Source: Solemya velesiana gill symbiont (lineage in GTDB: Bacteria > Pseudomonadota > Gammaproteobacteria > Chromatiales > Chromatiaceae). From it: a stretch of 41,298 bases of DNA. The notes beneath the pieces are model-generated. The model was not told the origin of the DNA. It searched no databases and saw only the letters and a list, made by a program, of their open reading frames with translations. Below are positions 8,032 through 16,883 of this stretch, one piece after another. How positions within the stretch are numbered: the stretch's first letter is position 1; every line of letters starts with the position of its first letter. The stretch covers positions 1 through 41,298 of the forward strand of contig NZ_MPRJ01000009.1 in the NCBI RefSeq assembly GCF_002020805.1. Direction: 5' to 3'. The translations under genes were made by a program, and so were the position numbers.

Positions 8032-9978
8032 TTATTCACCAAGACCCATTTGGATGTAACCGGTCGGGCACACATCGTGGCAGATGTGACAGCCGATGCA
8101 ACGGCTGTAGTCGGTATCAACGTAACGACCGGTGGTGGCTTCGTTTTTCTTTACACGGAAGACTGCATCCTGGGGACAGAAGACAACACAATTGTCACAC
8201 TCGAAGCACATGCCGCAGCTCATGCAGCGCTTGGCTTCGTTTACGGTCTCTTCCTCGCTCAGGCCGTTCATACGCTCCTTGAAGTGATGCAGAACAGCGT
8301 CACCACTGGGAACGTCGTCGGTACGCAGGTTACGCGGGGTGAACTCGAAATGGCCAAGGAACAGATCGTTGGAGGGGATCACCTCGGCGAATGAACGGTC
8401 TTCGTAGTTGTGTACTGCGTAATTGGCAGTGTTGGCACCACGCTGATCACCCGCCTGGGAATCGAAGTGCTCAGGGTCCAGGCCCGCTTCATGCAACTTC
8501 TGCATCAGGTCGAAGTGGTGCACATCAACCTTGGGACGCTTGCCCAGCTCTTCACTCTTCATGTAGTGGTCGATGCTCTCGACGGCAACGGCAGCCTGAC
8601 CGATAGCGGTGGTCAGCAGGTGGGGGCGAACAATATCGCCAGCCACGAAGTGACCGAGCTTGCCGGGAACCTGGTAGTTCTTGTCAGCGTCGATCAGGTT
8701 GCGGTCGTTGGCCATATCCTCAACGCCTTTCATGTCACCGCCCTGGCCGATGGCAGATACGATGAGATCGGCTTCCAAAACACGCTCGGTGCCTTCGACA
8801 GGAACCGGGGTCATGCCGTCCATGGTGCAGTCACAGACTTTCAGGCCGGTAGCGCGACCGTCGTCACCTATGATCACTTCCAGGGGCATTACGCCATCCA
8901 GAATGGTGCAGCCCTCTTCCAGCGCATCGTTGATCTCGTGCTCGGCGGCGAACATTTTGCCCTTGGTGAACAGGGAGGTCAGCGTAGCTTCAGCCTGCTC
9001 GGCACCGTCGGCGATGACCTGGTCGTGGACCATGCTCTCATCGGCAACGATATCTTCGGGGTTGCCAATGGCCGCGTTGTAACCGATACGGCGGGCAACG
9101 GAGATCACGTCGATGGAGGTGTCACCACCACCGATACATACCACCTTCTTGCCGGTAGCCTTCATGCGGCCGGCGTTGAACGCCTTCAGGTAGGCAACAC
9201 CGGATACGCAGTTGGGGGTACCTTCCCAGCCGTCTACGGGCAGACCGCGACCGGACTGACAGCCCAGGGCCCAGAGGATGGCGCCATACTCTTTCTCGAG
9301 GTCGGCAACCGCAACATCGGTACCGACACTAATGCCAGTCTTAACCTCAACACCCATGTCGACAATACGCTGAATCTCGGCGGCCAGTTTCTCGTGAGAG
9401 ATACGGTAGTTGGGGATACCGTAGCGCATCATGCCACCCAGTTCGGGATCTCTTTCAAATACGGTTACACCGTGACCCAGCTTACGCAGCTGGAAAGCTG
9501 CTGCCATACCAGCGGGACCACCACCGATTACAGCAACTTTTTTGCCGGTGTCTTCACCGGCGGTGAACTTGTAGCCTTCGGCCAGTGCGGTGTCGCCAAT
9601 GAACTGCTCGACGGAGTTGATACCGACGAAGTCCTCGACGTCGTTACGGTTACAACCGCCCTGGCAGGGTGCGGGGCAGACACGACCCATCATGGAGGGG
9701 AAGGGGTTGGAGTCGGTGGCGCGCTTAAAAGCGTACTCTTTCCAGTCCATGCCCTCTACAGGCTTCTCCTGGCCGCGGACAATCGCCAGCCAGCCACGGA
9801 TATCGTGACCCGAGGGGCAGCTGCCCTGACACGGCGGTGTCTTGTGTACATAGGTAGGGCACTTATGGGAAGTATCTTCGACAAAGATCTTCTCGTCCCA
9901 GCTATCCCATTCGGTTTCACCGTCTTCGAAGCGACGGAAGTTCAAACTGTTTTTCATCTCTTCAGTAGGAGTTGCCAT
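8032..9978 (-). CDS. dsrL: DsrL, NAD(P)H-linked iron-sulfur flavoprotein
   Basis: The 648-residue protein resembles the small subunit of glutamate synthase with an added C-terminal ferredoxin domain. The N-terminal part has a cysteine cluster (GRVCPAPCQGGC), then an FAD-binding site (VIGGGPAGMAAA) and a second dinucleotide site (CIGGGDTS). The C-terminus has two [4Fe-4S] motifs (CMSCGMCFECDNC and CIGCHICHDVC). DsrL is essential for sulfur oxidation in A. vinosum and passes electrons between DsrAB and NAD+. Its presence together with dsrEFH indicates the oxidative direction of the pathway. GGAG lies 7 bases upstream of ATG 9978. The 113-base gap to dsrK is longer than most in the cluster. Confidence 0.95.
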   Translation of the reverse strand: MATPTEEMKNSLNFRRFEDGETEWDSWDEKIFVEDTSHKCPTYVHKTPPCQGSCPSGHDIRGWLAIVRGQEKPVEGMDWKEYAFKRATDSNPFPSMMGRVCPAPCQGGCNRNDVEDFVGINSVEQFIGDTALAEGYKFTAGEDTGKKVAVIGGGPAGMAAAFQLRKLGHGVTVFERDPELGGMMRYGIPNYRISHEKLAAEIQRIVDMGVEVKTGISVGTDVAVADLEKEYGAILWALGCQSGRGLPVDGWEGTPNCVSGVAYLKAFNAGRMKATGKKVVCIGGGDTSIDVISVARRIGYNAAIGNPEDIVADESMVHDQVIADGAEQAEATLTSLFTKGKMFAAEHEINDALEEGCTILDGVMPLEVIIGDDGRATGLKVCDCTMDGMTPVPVEGTERVLEADLIVSAIGQGGDMKGVEDMANDRNLIDADKNYQVPGKLGHFVAGDIVRPHLLTTAIGQAAVAVESIDHYMKSEELGKRPKVDVHHFDLMQKLHEAGLDPEHFDSQAGDQRGANTANYAVHNYEDRSFAEVIPSNDLFLGHFEFTPRNLRTDDVPSGDAVLHHFKERMNGLSEEETVNEAKRCMSCGMCFECDNCVVFCPQDAVFRVKKNEATTGRYVDTDYSRCIGCHICHDVCPTGYIQMGLGE

Positions 9979-10091
9979 TCTTAAAGTCTCCTTAACCTAT
10001 GTAATTCATAATTCTTTTGCGTTGAACCAGGCGGAAACAACGCGCGTCTGTTTTTAATCCTGCTCCAGGGGAGCCGTTACGCTTCTTCTGC

Positions 10092-11627
10092 CTACCCGGC
10101 AGCTTCAGCGGCTTCCCCTGCCCCCTCGGTCTTCTGACCGGTGAGGACGATTGCGTTACTTACCAGCTGGTGCACGCTGACGATCTGATCCATATCCAGT
10201 CCGTAGTAAGGCATTACCTTGGTGAACTGGGATTTACAGATCGCACAGATTGCTGCCACATGGGTTACTCCATGCTCATCGATCGCGTTCTGCAGCGCGG
10301 TCATACGTGGCAGCGCACCCTTGACACGGATCTCCATGAGATCGTCGGTCAACAGACCACCACCGCCACCGCAGCAGAAAGTACGCTCGCCGATGGTGTT
10401 GTGGTCCATATCCACGTAGTTGTTGCAGACCGACTTGATCACGTTGCGCGGGATCTCGAACTGACCACCCGGCTTGTCGCCCATGCGCGTGGCGCGGGCC
10501 ACGTTGCACGAATCGTGGAAGGTGATGGTCATATCGTCGTTCTGCGACTTGTCGAAATTCAGCTTGCCCTTCTTGATCAGATCATCAGTGAACTCACAGA
10601 TGTGCTGTGGCACAGGGTAGTTCGGATCCAGAAAATCGAAAGGACCGGCCAGGGTGTTGAGGAATGCGTAGGCAACACGCCATGCGTGGCCGCACTCACC
10701 AAACACGATGCGCTTGACGCCCAGTTCCAGGGCCGCCTTGCGTATACGCATGGAAACACGGCGCATGTTCTCGTAGGAGCCGATGAACATGCCGAAGTTG
10801 CCCGCCTCGGAAGCGGTGGTGGAGAGCGTCCAGCTGACACCAGCCTCGTGGAATACCTTGCCATAGCCGATCAGACCGTCAACATGGGGCTCTGCAAAGA
10901 AGTCGGCAGAGGGGGTAACCAGCAGAATGTCGGCACCCTTCACATCCAGGGGATACTTGACCTCCACACCGGTTTCATCAAACACATCCTCTTCCAGACC
11001 TTGAACCGTATCCAGGATTGCAGGCCCAGGCAGACCCAGGTTGTTACCAACCTTGTGTACCTTGGCGATGATCTCGTTGCAGTACTTCTGGCCGTAACCG
11101 ATGCTGTCGAGAATCTCGCGGGCTGCCATGGAAATCTCTGCAGTGTCGATGCCGTAGGGGCAGAACACGGAGCAGCGGCGGCACTGGGAACACTGGTGAT
11201 AGTAGCTGTACCAATCGTCCAGGGTCTCACGGGTCAGGTCTTCAGCGCCCACCAGCTTCGGGAAGAATTTACCCGCGAAGGTGAAGTAGCGGCGGTAAAC
11301 CTTGCGCAGCAGGTCCTGGCGACCCACAGGCATGTTCTTGGGATCCTTGGTACCCAGGTAGTAGTGGCACTTGTCGGTGCAGGAACCACATTTTACGCAG
11401 GCGTCCAGGTAGACCTGGAGGGAACGGTAGCGATGACGCAGGTCGTCCAGCTTCTCCAGGGTCTTGTCGTGCCAGTCCTCGACCAGCTCGCCGGGAAATC
11501 CAAGATCAGTATTGTGATCCGGATTTTTAACCACGAATGGCTTCAGGTGAGCCATCGTGCCCTCTTCTAATGCCGGCACATCCACGTGTTCCTGGAGTTC
11601 CGGTACCTCAAAATCTGCCTTAGCCAT
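10092..11627 (-). CDS. dsrK: DsrK, HdrD-like cytoplasmic catalytic subunit of DsrMKJOP
   Basis: This 511-residue protein is homologous to heterodisulfide reductase subunit HdrD. Two [4Fe-4S] motifs are visible near the N-terminus (Cys77/80/83/87 in CVKCGSCTDKC and Cys146/149/152/156 in CSQCRRCSVFC). The C-terminal half carries the CCG-type cysteine region (DSCN near residue 375 and CCGGGGG near 418), which holds the noncubane or special cluster. DsrK is thought to oxidise or reduce DsrC at its C-terminal cysteines on the cytoplasmic face, connected to the membrane through DsrM. It follows dsrM by 31 bases. Confidence 0.95.
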   Translation of the reverse strand: MAKADFEVPELQEHVDVPALEEGTMAHLKPFVVKNPDHNTDLGFPGELVEDWHDKTLEKLDDLRHRYRSLQVYLDACVKCGSCTDKCHYYLGTKDPKNMPVGRQDLLRKVYRRYFTFAGKFFPKLVGAEDLTRETLDDWYSYYHQCSQCRRCSVFCPYGIDTAEISMAAREILDSIGYGQKYCNEIIAKVHKVGNNLGLPGPAILDTVQGLEEDVFDETGVEVKYPLDVKGADILLVTPSADFFAEPHVDGLIGYGKVFHEAGVSWTLSTTASEAGNFGMFIGSYENMRRVSMRIRKAALELGVKRIVFGECGHAWRVAYAFLNTLAGPFDFLDPNYPVPQHICEFTDDLIKKGKLNFDKSQNDDMTITFHDSCNVARATRMGDKPGGQFEIPRNVIKSVCNNYVDMDHNTIGERTFCCGGGGGLLTDDLMEIRVKGALPRMTALQNAIDEHGVTHVAAICAICKSQFTKVMPYYGLDMDQIVSVHQLVSNAIVLTGQKTEGAGEAAEAAG

Positions 11628-11658
11628 GTATTGCCCTCGTCGGCTACGTACAGGTTAA

Positions 11659-12384
11659 TTATTCTTGCTCTTCAAGCGCCTTGGCCCAGGGAGCCAGGTG
11701 ACGCTTTTCGCGCGGGTTGTCCACCTGGTTACGGCTCGGGCTGAAAAAGATGCCCGGCACGTGCAGCAGCTTGCTGAAGGGGAACAGGATCATCAGCAGC
11801 GCTACCAGGAGCAGATGGACGATCAGCGGAAAATTGACAGGCAGTTCACCCCAACTGAAGGTGTAAACACCAGTGAAGAACTGCTTAACCATGACAATGT
11901 CGGTGTGAGCTACGAAAGACATCATCAGTCCACTCATGCCAATCACAATCAGGATGATCAGCCAGAGGTAATCGGAAGGCGCAGAGATATAGCGCACACG
12001 GTCAACAAAAATGCGTCGCAGGAAGAGACCGCCCAGGCCGGCAACCATAGCGAAACCGGCATACTTGCCGAATGGTTGAATCAGCTCGATAGGCAGCCAA
12101 ACATCATCGATAAAATAGCGCAGGTGGCGAAGCAGCACGGCAAACAGTGCCATGTGGAACATCCAGGAGAAGATCCAGGTCCACTTGGTGCTTTTGAAAA
12201 GGCTCTCGAAGAACACCACTTCACGGAACAAACGCATAACTACACCAGCCTCGGTAATGGGCGCCGGGGTAGTAGGAATCTTTAATGGTGCTGGTGTCTG
12301 GGCGTATTGCTTGATCTTCAGAGCAAGGCCGATCACCAGAACAAGGGTCGCTACGATAAACAGCAACGCGTAGAGAGTCGACAT
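11659..12384 (-). CDS. dsrM: DsrM, NarI-like membrane cytochrome b
   Basis: The 241-residue protein has five to six hydrophobic segments (for instance residues 4-22, 70-88, 110-128, 140-162 and 186-205). Histidines within and next to them (WMFHMALF, LLRHLRYF, SFVAHTD, HLLLVAL) are suitable as heme b ligands. It anchors DsrK and exchanges electrons with quinone. The cytoplasmic C-terminal tail is basic and then acidic. A hairpin separates it from dsrC. Confidence 0.94.
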   Translation of the reverse strand: MSTLYALLFIVATLVLVIGLALKIKQYAQTPAPLKIPTTPAPITEAGVVMRLFREVVFFESLFKSTKWTWIFSWMFHMALFAVLLRHLRYFIDDVWLPIELIQPFGKYAGFAMVAGLGGLFLRRIFVDRVRYISAPSDYLWLIILIVIGMSGLMMSFVAHTDIVMVKQFFTGVYTFSWGELPVNFPLIVHLLLVALLMILFPFSKLLHVPGIFFSPSRNQVDNPREKRHLAPWAKALEEQE

Positions 12385-12413
12385 GTTCCTGCGTTCCTCA
12401 GTCGGTTAAAAAT

Positions 12414-12439
12414 GACCGGGAGGAAAAATCATCCCGGTC
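12414..12439 (-). other. Hairpin between dsrC and dsrM
   Basis: An 8-bp perfect inverted repeat (arms GACCGGGA and TCCCGGTC, 10-base loop) lies 12 bases after the dsrC stop on the minus strand. In mRNA sense the loop is T-rich but no T-run follows the stem, so a strong terminator is unlikely. A 3' protective or attenuating element that raises dsrC over downstream dsrMKLJOP is a reasonable inference, because DsrC is needed in large amounts. Confidence 0.65.
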
Positions 12440-12451
12440 GATTCTTGCAGC

Positions 12452-12784
12452 TTAGATGCAGCCGGTCGGCTTTGGCAGACCAGCGAAACGGCAAGCCTGC
12501 TTACCAGGACCGTAGGGGAACAGAGCGTACAGGTACTTGCTGTTGCCCTTTTCCTTGCCCAGTTTCTTACCAACAGCCTTGGTCAGAACGCGAACGGCGG
12601 GAGCGATCTGGTACTCGTCGTAGTACTCACGCAGGAAGTTGATGATTTCCCAGTGCTCGTCGGTCAGCTCCAGGTCGTCTTCTTTAGCCATGATGGTAGC
12701 AATTTCAGGCTCCCACTCGGCCAAGTTTACCAGGTAACCTTCTTCATCGGTCTCGAGGGACTTACCGTTGACTTCGATAGGCAT
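12452..12784 (-). CDS. dsrC: DsrC, sulfur-carrier protein with both redox cysteines
   Basis: The 110-residue protein is a genuine DsrC. The flexible C-terminal arm carries Cys98 (GKQACRF) and the penultimate Cys109 (GCI), the pair that holds sulfur as a persulfide or trisulfide. DsrC delivers sulfur to DsrAB and is regenerated by DsrMKJOP. AGGAG upstream of ATG 12784 gives a normal start. It lies 41 bases after dsrH. Compare the cysteine-free paralogue at 18620-18964, whose first 50 residues are clearly related (GYLVN, WxIINFLR). Confidence 0.97.
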   Translation of the reverse strand: MPIEVNGKSLETDEEGYLVNLAEWEPEIATIMAKEDDLELTDEHWEIINFLREYYDEYQIAPAVRVLTKAVGKKLGKEKGNSKYLYALFPYGPGKQACRFAGLPKPTGCI

Positions 12785-12825
12785 GATATTTCTCCTAAGT
12801 TCAGGTAGATAAAATTAGTGTTGGG

Positions 12826-13131
12826 TCAGACCCAGGAAACGACTTTGCTGTGCTCTTCGGCAAGATCAACAAACTTCGCGTAATCCACGATCTCAACACC
12901 TTCGATCACCCGATCCTCTGAGAGTCCACGGGCTTTCATATCGGGACCCAGTGCGTAGAACTTAACGCCTTGGGCGGACTTCACCTTTGCTTCGGTGGCA
13001 CCGCCCTGCATGGCGGCGTATACACCGTCTTCCATCAGCAGGATGGCGCTGCCTGCTACGGCATAACCAACACAGCTGTCGAAAGAGCTCTTTTCGTAAG
13101 GCGATTTGTTTACAGTATGCAATTCACTCAT
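12826..13131 (-). CDS. dsrH: DsrH, TusB-like sulfurtransferase subunit
   Basis: This 101-residue protein is the smallest subunit of the DsrE2F2H2 hexamer that relays sulfur to DsrC. The conserved cysteine is at Cys20 (FDSCVGYA), the same position as in A. vinosum DsrH. The start is taken at ATG 13131; an open frame extends further upstream but encodes low-complexity arginine-rich sequence inside dsrF. The gene follows dsrF by 14 bases. Confidence 0.93.
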   Translation of the reverse strand: MSELHTVNKSPYEKSSFDSCVGYAVAGSAILLMEDGVYAAMQGGATEAKVKSAQGVKFYALGPDMKARGLSEDRVIEGVEIVDYAKFVDLAEEHSKVVSWV

Positions 13132-13145
13132 GACAACACTCCAGC

Positions 13146-13556
13146 TTAGAAACTGAAGACGACGTCTTGACCTGCCATAACCTCGGCCAGCTCTTCGCGG
13201 CTGACGAGACGGATGGAGTCCTTTTCGGCCCAATCGTCGTCTTCGTCTTCCCAGGTCAGGGGCATCAGGTCATCGATGGTCAGGCCACGCTCTTCCAGAG
13301 ACTCTTTCTCAACGTAGAGCTTGGTAACCTCGTAGCCGCCCAGCGCGAAGTAGGTCGGAGAGAAGTTCTTCATACCGACTTCAGCCGTATCCTGACCTTT
13401 GACGATCTGATAAACACCGTCGTCAACGAATGCCAGGGATACATCCTGCTCGAAAGCAGCACCAATCAGTACCACTTCCAGAGACTCCCACGCATAAATG
13501 GTTCCGTAGGGAGCACGGCGGTTGAGGTACATGAGCTTTTTTATAGATTCAGACAT
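13146..13556 (-). CDS. dsrF: DsrF, TusC-like subunit of DsrEFH
   Basis: The 136-residue protein belongs to the DsrE/F/H fold and forms the central subunit of the sulfur-transferring DsrEFH complex. It shows the family pattern of an N-terminal strand-helix (KKLMYLNRRAPYGTIYAWE) followed by the FVDDGVYQIVKGQ segment typical of TusC/DsrF. No cysteine is present, consistent with a structural rather than sulfur-carrying role. It lies 16 bases after dsrE. Confidence 0.93.
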   Translation of the reverse strand: MSESIKKLMYLNRRAPYGTIYAWESLEVVLIGAAFEQDVSLAFVDDGVYQIVKGQDTAEVGMKNFSPTYFALGGYEVTKLYVEKESLEERGLTIDDLMPLTWEDEDDDWAEKDSIRLVSREELAEVMAGQDVVFSF

Positions 13557-13572
13557 GATTCAACCTCTATGC

Positions 13573-13965
13573 TCAATCGCCAAACACAACCAGGCGATCC
13601 GACTGTACAGCCGCTTCGATCAGCTGGCCCAGGCCAGAGATGCGGAAGCGCGGATCGATGTTGGTAGCGTCTTTACCGTTACGCTCAGCTTCGCCGTCGT
13701 CGACGATGCCGCGACGCTGTGCTGCAGCAACACACACAACCATATCCAGGTTGTGCTGCTCTCCCAGCTCTGCCCAACGATTCACGATGTTGCGATCGTC
13801 CTGGGGAGGAGTGGTCAAGCGGGTGCTGTTGCCGACGCCGTCGTGGTAGAAGAAGACACGAAAGATCTCGTGGCCCTTCTCCAGCGCCGCCTTGGCGAAC
13901 ATGTAGGCCGAATCAGACGCTTGGTGCTGATACGGGCCTTCATTAATCTGAATAGAAAACTTCAT
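13573..13965 (-). CDS. dsrE: DsrE, sulfur-binding subunit of DsrEFH
   Basis: This 130-residue protein is the TusD-like subunit whose cysteine carries persulfide sulfur. The active cysteine is Cys78 (MVVCVAAAQRRG), identical in position to A. vinosum DsrE-Cys78. AAAGGA lies just upstream of ATG 13965. DsrEFH is found in sulfur oxidisers and not in sulfate reducers, so it helps fix the direction of the pathway here. It follows dsrB by 27 bases. Confidence 0.95.
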   Translation of the reverse strand: MKFSIQINEGPYQHQASDSAYMFAKAALEKGHEIFRVFFYHDGVGNSTRLTTPPQDDRNIVNRWAELGEQHNLDMVVCVAAAQRRGIVDDGEAERNGKDATNIDPRFRISGLGQLIEAAVQSDRLVVFGD

Positions 13966-13992
13966 TGACTGTCCTTTCTATTGATCAACCAA

Positions 13993-15066
13993 TTAGAAGC
14001 GGATGTGCGCAGAAGCGTTCAGGTTCGCACGACCGCCACGCCAGTTATCGATGTGGTACTTGGTGAACGGAAGACCGGTCTTCTCGAAGAAGCGGGGCCA
14101 ACCGATACGCTCTGCCCACTCGCCGATACGCTCCCAGTCCTTGGCATCTTCTTTGTAAGCAGCCAGGATCTTCTTGACGACATCGGAAACTTCAGGCCAA
14201 CGCGGGGGGTTGTTGGGAACGCCAGCAGCGACCAGCTTGTGGAAGGTCGGCTTGGAGCGGGCGTTGGAGTTCTTACCACCAACCCAGATCGCGAACTTGG
14301 AGTGCTCGGGATCGTTGATCTGCATGGGAGGGCAGGGAGGGAAGCAGGCACCACAGCAGATGCACTTCTTCTCGTCCACTTCCAGGGAAGGCTTGCCGTT
14401 AACAACCGCGGGGCGGATAGCAGCAACCGGGCAGCGAGCAACAACGGAAGGACGCTCACAAACGTTTGCAACCTGATCGTGGTCGATCTTCGGCGGCTTG
14501 GTGTGCTGGATGTTGATAGCGATATCACCCTGGCCACCGCAGTTGATCTGGCAGCAGGAGGTGGTGATACGTACGCGGTTAGGCATCTCTTCCTTGGTGA
14601 ACTCGTCGTACAGTTCATCCATCAGGGCCTTAACGGCACCGGAAGCGTCGGTACCGGGGATGTCGCAGTGCAGCCAACCCTGGGTGTGAGAGATCATGGA
14701 TACGGAGTTACCGGTACCACCGATGGGGAAACCTTCGGCGTTCAGCTTGTCGATCAGGGGCTGAACCTTGGACTCCTCGGAGACCATGTACTCAATGTTG
14801 GAACGGATAGTGAAACGAACGTAGCCTTCGGCAAATTCGTCAGCGATATCCATCAGCTTACGGATGGTGTAGACGTCCATCTGACGCTGGGTACCAGCGC
14901 GGACGGTCCAGATTTCGTCACCACTGTTTGCAACGTGGTGCAGAACGCCGGGACGGGGACGGTCGTGCCATTTCCAGTCGCCGTAGTTCTTCTTCAGTAC
15001 CGGGTGCAGGTACGCATCCATCTCCGGTACACCTGTTTCATCGGGCATGCGAGGTGCTTCAGCCAT
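13993..15066 (-). CDS. dsrB: DsrB, beta subunit of reverse dissimilatory sulfite reductase
   Basis: The 357-residue subunit has the family cysteine arrangement: Cys134, Cys171/172 and Cys176 around the [4Fe-4S]-siroheme site (TTSCCQINCGG), then a ferredoxin domain with Cys235/238/241/245 (CICCGACFPPC). With DsrA it forms the cytoplasmic alpha2beta2 enzyme that oxidises DsrC-bound sulfur to sulfite. The start is placed at ATG 15066, five bases after GGAGG; an upstream TTG at 15078 overlaps that ribosome binding site and is rejected. The length equals that of A. vinosum DsrB. Confidence 0.97.
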   Translation of the reverse strand: MAEAPRMPDETGVPEMDAYLHPVLKKNYGDWKWHDRPRPGVLHHVANSGDEIWTVRAGTQRQMDVYTIRKLMDIADEFAEGYVRFTIRSNIEYMVSEESKVQPLIDKLNAEGFPIGGTGNSVSMISHTQGWLHCDIPGTDASGAVKALMDELYDEFTKEEMPNRVRITTSCCQINCGGQGDIAINIQHTKPPKIDHDQVANVCERPSVVARCPVAAIRPAVVNGKPSLEVDEKKCICCGACFPPCPPMQINDPEHSKFAIWVGGKNSNARSKPTFHKLVAAGVPNNPPRWPEVSDVVKKILAAYKEDAKDWERIGEWAERIGWPRFFEKTGLPFTKYHIDNWRGGRANLNASAHIRF

Positions 15067-15102
15067 TGTTGCCTCCAATTCGCTTTAATTCTGTATTTCG
15101 CT

Positions 15103-15147
15103 ATGCGCGTGTTTCGCGCATGCCTGCCGACACGTGGCCGGCAGGCA
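15103..15147 (-). other. Two adjacent hairpins between dsrA and dsrB
   Basis: The dsrA-dsrB gap holds two stems that share one base: ATGCGCG with CGCGCAT (15103-15109 and 15115-15121, 5-base loop) and TGCCTGCCG with CGGCAGGCA (15121-15129 and 15139-15147, 9-base loop containing the palindrome CACGTG). No T-run follows on the minus strand, so they should not terminate. They are candidates for mRNA processing or segmental stability of dsrA. Confidence 0.7.
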
Positions 15148-15161
15148 GTCGATTTAATGGA

Positions 15162-16406
15162 TTACTGAGCAGCCTGGCGCTCGTTCCACTTGGCAGCTTC
15201 TTCGTCCCAGTCGTCGGTACGAACGTAGGGGTTCATACGAGGACGTTCGATCATGTTGGGATCGATTTCGATGCCGATACCTTCCAGGAAGTTGGTCAGA
15301 CCGATACGCTCGATCATCTCACCGGTGCGCTCGTGCTCCAGTGCGTTCTCGGCGAAGAAGTCCAGAACCTCGGTAGCCAGCTCTTCCAGCCACTCGAAAT
15401 CTTCGTCGGTTTCCAGCTTGTGGAAAGGAACGATCACGGTACCCATGAGGTCACCGATCTTCAGGGTACGCTTACCACCGATCAGGATGGATACACCCTT
15501 GTCATCACCGGGGGACAGGGCCTTGGTCATGACGTTGATGCAGTGCATGCAGCGTACGCAGTTCTTGTTGTCTACATCCAGGGTGTCGTCGTCGTTCAGA
15601 GACAGGGCCTGGGTGGGGCAACGGGTGATTACGTTGTCGATGATGTACTTGCGACCACGGGTCTCAACGTAGTTCTTGACCTCGACCTGGTCGACCTTCA
15701 TGTCGTCGCGCCAGGTACCGATGGTAGCGAAGTCAGCACGCTGGATGGAGTTCATGCAGTCGTTGGGGCAACCGGAAACCTTATATTTCATCTTATAAGG
15801 CAGGGCCGGACGGTGCAGATCATCCAGAGCGTTGTTAACCAGGGTGCGCATGGTGCGGCCTTCGTCGAAGCAGGACTGCTCGCAGCGTGCAGCACCAACA
15901 CAGGACATACCGGTACGAACAGCAGGACCGGCGCCACCCATGTCAAAGCCCATCTCGTTAAGCTCGTCGAATGCAGGCTGGACTTTATCGGTGGTGCAGC
16001 CCTGGAACATGATGTCGCCGGACTGGCCGTGGAAAGCGATCAGGCCGGAACCGTGCTCTTCCCAGATGTCGCAGAACTTGCGGATGGTGTTGGTATCGTA
16101 GTGCATGCCTGGAGGAGGCATGATACGCAGGGTGTGGAACTCAGCCGCTTCAGGGTAGAGTGCCTTGTCGTTCTCGTCCTTCAGTTCGGTGAAGCGGGGG
16201 ATTACACCACCACCGTAACCGATAACACCGACGGTACCACCTTTCCAGTAGCCCTTACGGGTTTCGTAGGAGGTCTCCAGCTGCCCCATCAGGTCGACCA
16301 TCATGTCGTTGTCGTTGGCCAGGCGCTTGAGACCGGTTACAAAGCTGGGCCAAGGACCGCTCTCCAACTGGTCAAGCATGGGGGTATCATGCATCGGTTT
16401 TGCCAT
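15162..16406 (-). CDS. dsrA: DsrA, alpha subunit of reverse dissimilatory sulfite reductase
   Basis: This 414-residue subunit carries the catalytic [4Fe-4S]-siroheme motif (Cys169, Cys175, Cys179 in CVGAARCEQSC, with Cys213 and Cys217 in SGCPNDC) and a ferredoxin domain (Cys263 and Cys283/286/289, CVRCMHC). It is the first gene of the cluster, with GGGAG 8 bases before ATG 16406. DsrAB in sulfur oxidisers runs in the oxidative direction, releasing sulfite in the cytoplasm. A 477-base divergent region lies upstream. Confidence 0.97.
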   Translation of the reverse strand: MAKPMHDTPMLDQLESGPWPSFVTGLKRLANDNDMMVDLMGQLETSYETRKGYWKGGTVGVIGYGGGVIPRFTELKDENDKALYPEAAEFHTLRIMPPPGMHYDTNTIRKFCDIWEEHGSGLIAFHGQSGDIMFQGCTTDKVQPAFDELNEMGFDMGGAGPAVRTGMSCVGAARCEQSCFDEGRTMRTLVNNALDDLHRPALPYKMKYKVSGCPNDCMNSIQRADFATIGTWRDDMKVDQVEVKNYVETRGRKYIIDNVITRCPTQALSLNDDDTLDVDNKNCVRCMHCINVMTKALSPGDDKGVSILIGGKRTLKIGDLMGTVIVPFHKLETDEDFEWLEELATEVLDFFAENALEHERTGEMIERIGLTNFLEGIGIEIDPNMIERPRMNPYVRTDDWDEEAAKWNERQAAQ

Positions 16407-16883
16407 CAGTTATTCTCCCATTGGTCTAATTCATGGGTTCCCGACGTCTTGCTGGCCTTGGGGCTCTTGGAACGTCTGAAACCCTGGATTCGCAAACCTT
16501 TCTTGAGGACAGTCTGAAACAGACAGCCTTTTTCAACATGCCGGGCATTTTAGGAGCTACTTATGCACGGCAATATCCCGCTAATGGGGGGGTAGGGGTA
16601 TATTTGAGCATATCCACAAAGGGATATATAATAATACGCTAACATATGAAATTTGAACTTTTCTAATTTTATTACTTCTTATAAATCATATAGATAAAAC
16701 ACCTCCTTTCGATATTTTCTGAAAATTCCCACCTAAACCGATGGTGCATTGCAATATCAAAAACTGCGATTTCGACTTGCATTACCCTGAAAATTTGAGG
16801 TTCAATACACAAAAGCCTAGTGGAATACTCGGTTATTCCCCGGCTATATATAAAAGGGTGTGAATTTAACGAGGTAGAGACAG
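16407..16883. promoter_or_regulatory. Divergent control region between dsrA and the Cas6-like operon
   Basis: No gene is visible in these 477 bases. The central part (about 16600-16850) is clearly AT-richer than the flanking genes. It should hold the dsrA promoter on the minus strand and the promoter for the 16884-18466 operon on the plus strand. I find TATTAT/TATATA-like stretches (minus strand around 16625-16635; plus strand around 16847-16856) but no -35 element at good spacing, so I do not name promoters. An inverted pair ATATCC (16610-16615) and GGATAT (16622-16627) with a further direct ATATCC near 16573 could be an operator. The proximal 150 bases before dsrA are GC-rich and form a long leader. 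Confidence 0.5.

Noticed and set aside
14928-16517. A 529-codon open frame antisense to dsrA, and similar long antisense frames over dsrL (8410-9984), dsrK (10170-11570) and dsrN (4000-5412)
   Set aside because: They mirror strongly coding genes with recognised motifs; their translations are low in family character and result from codon bias on the opposite strand.
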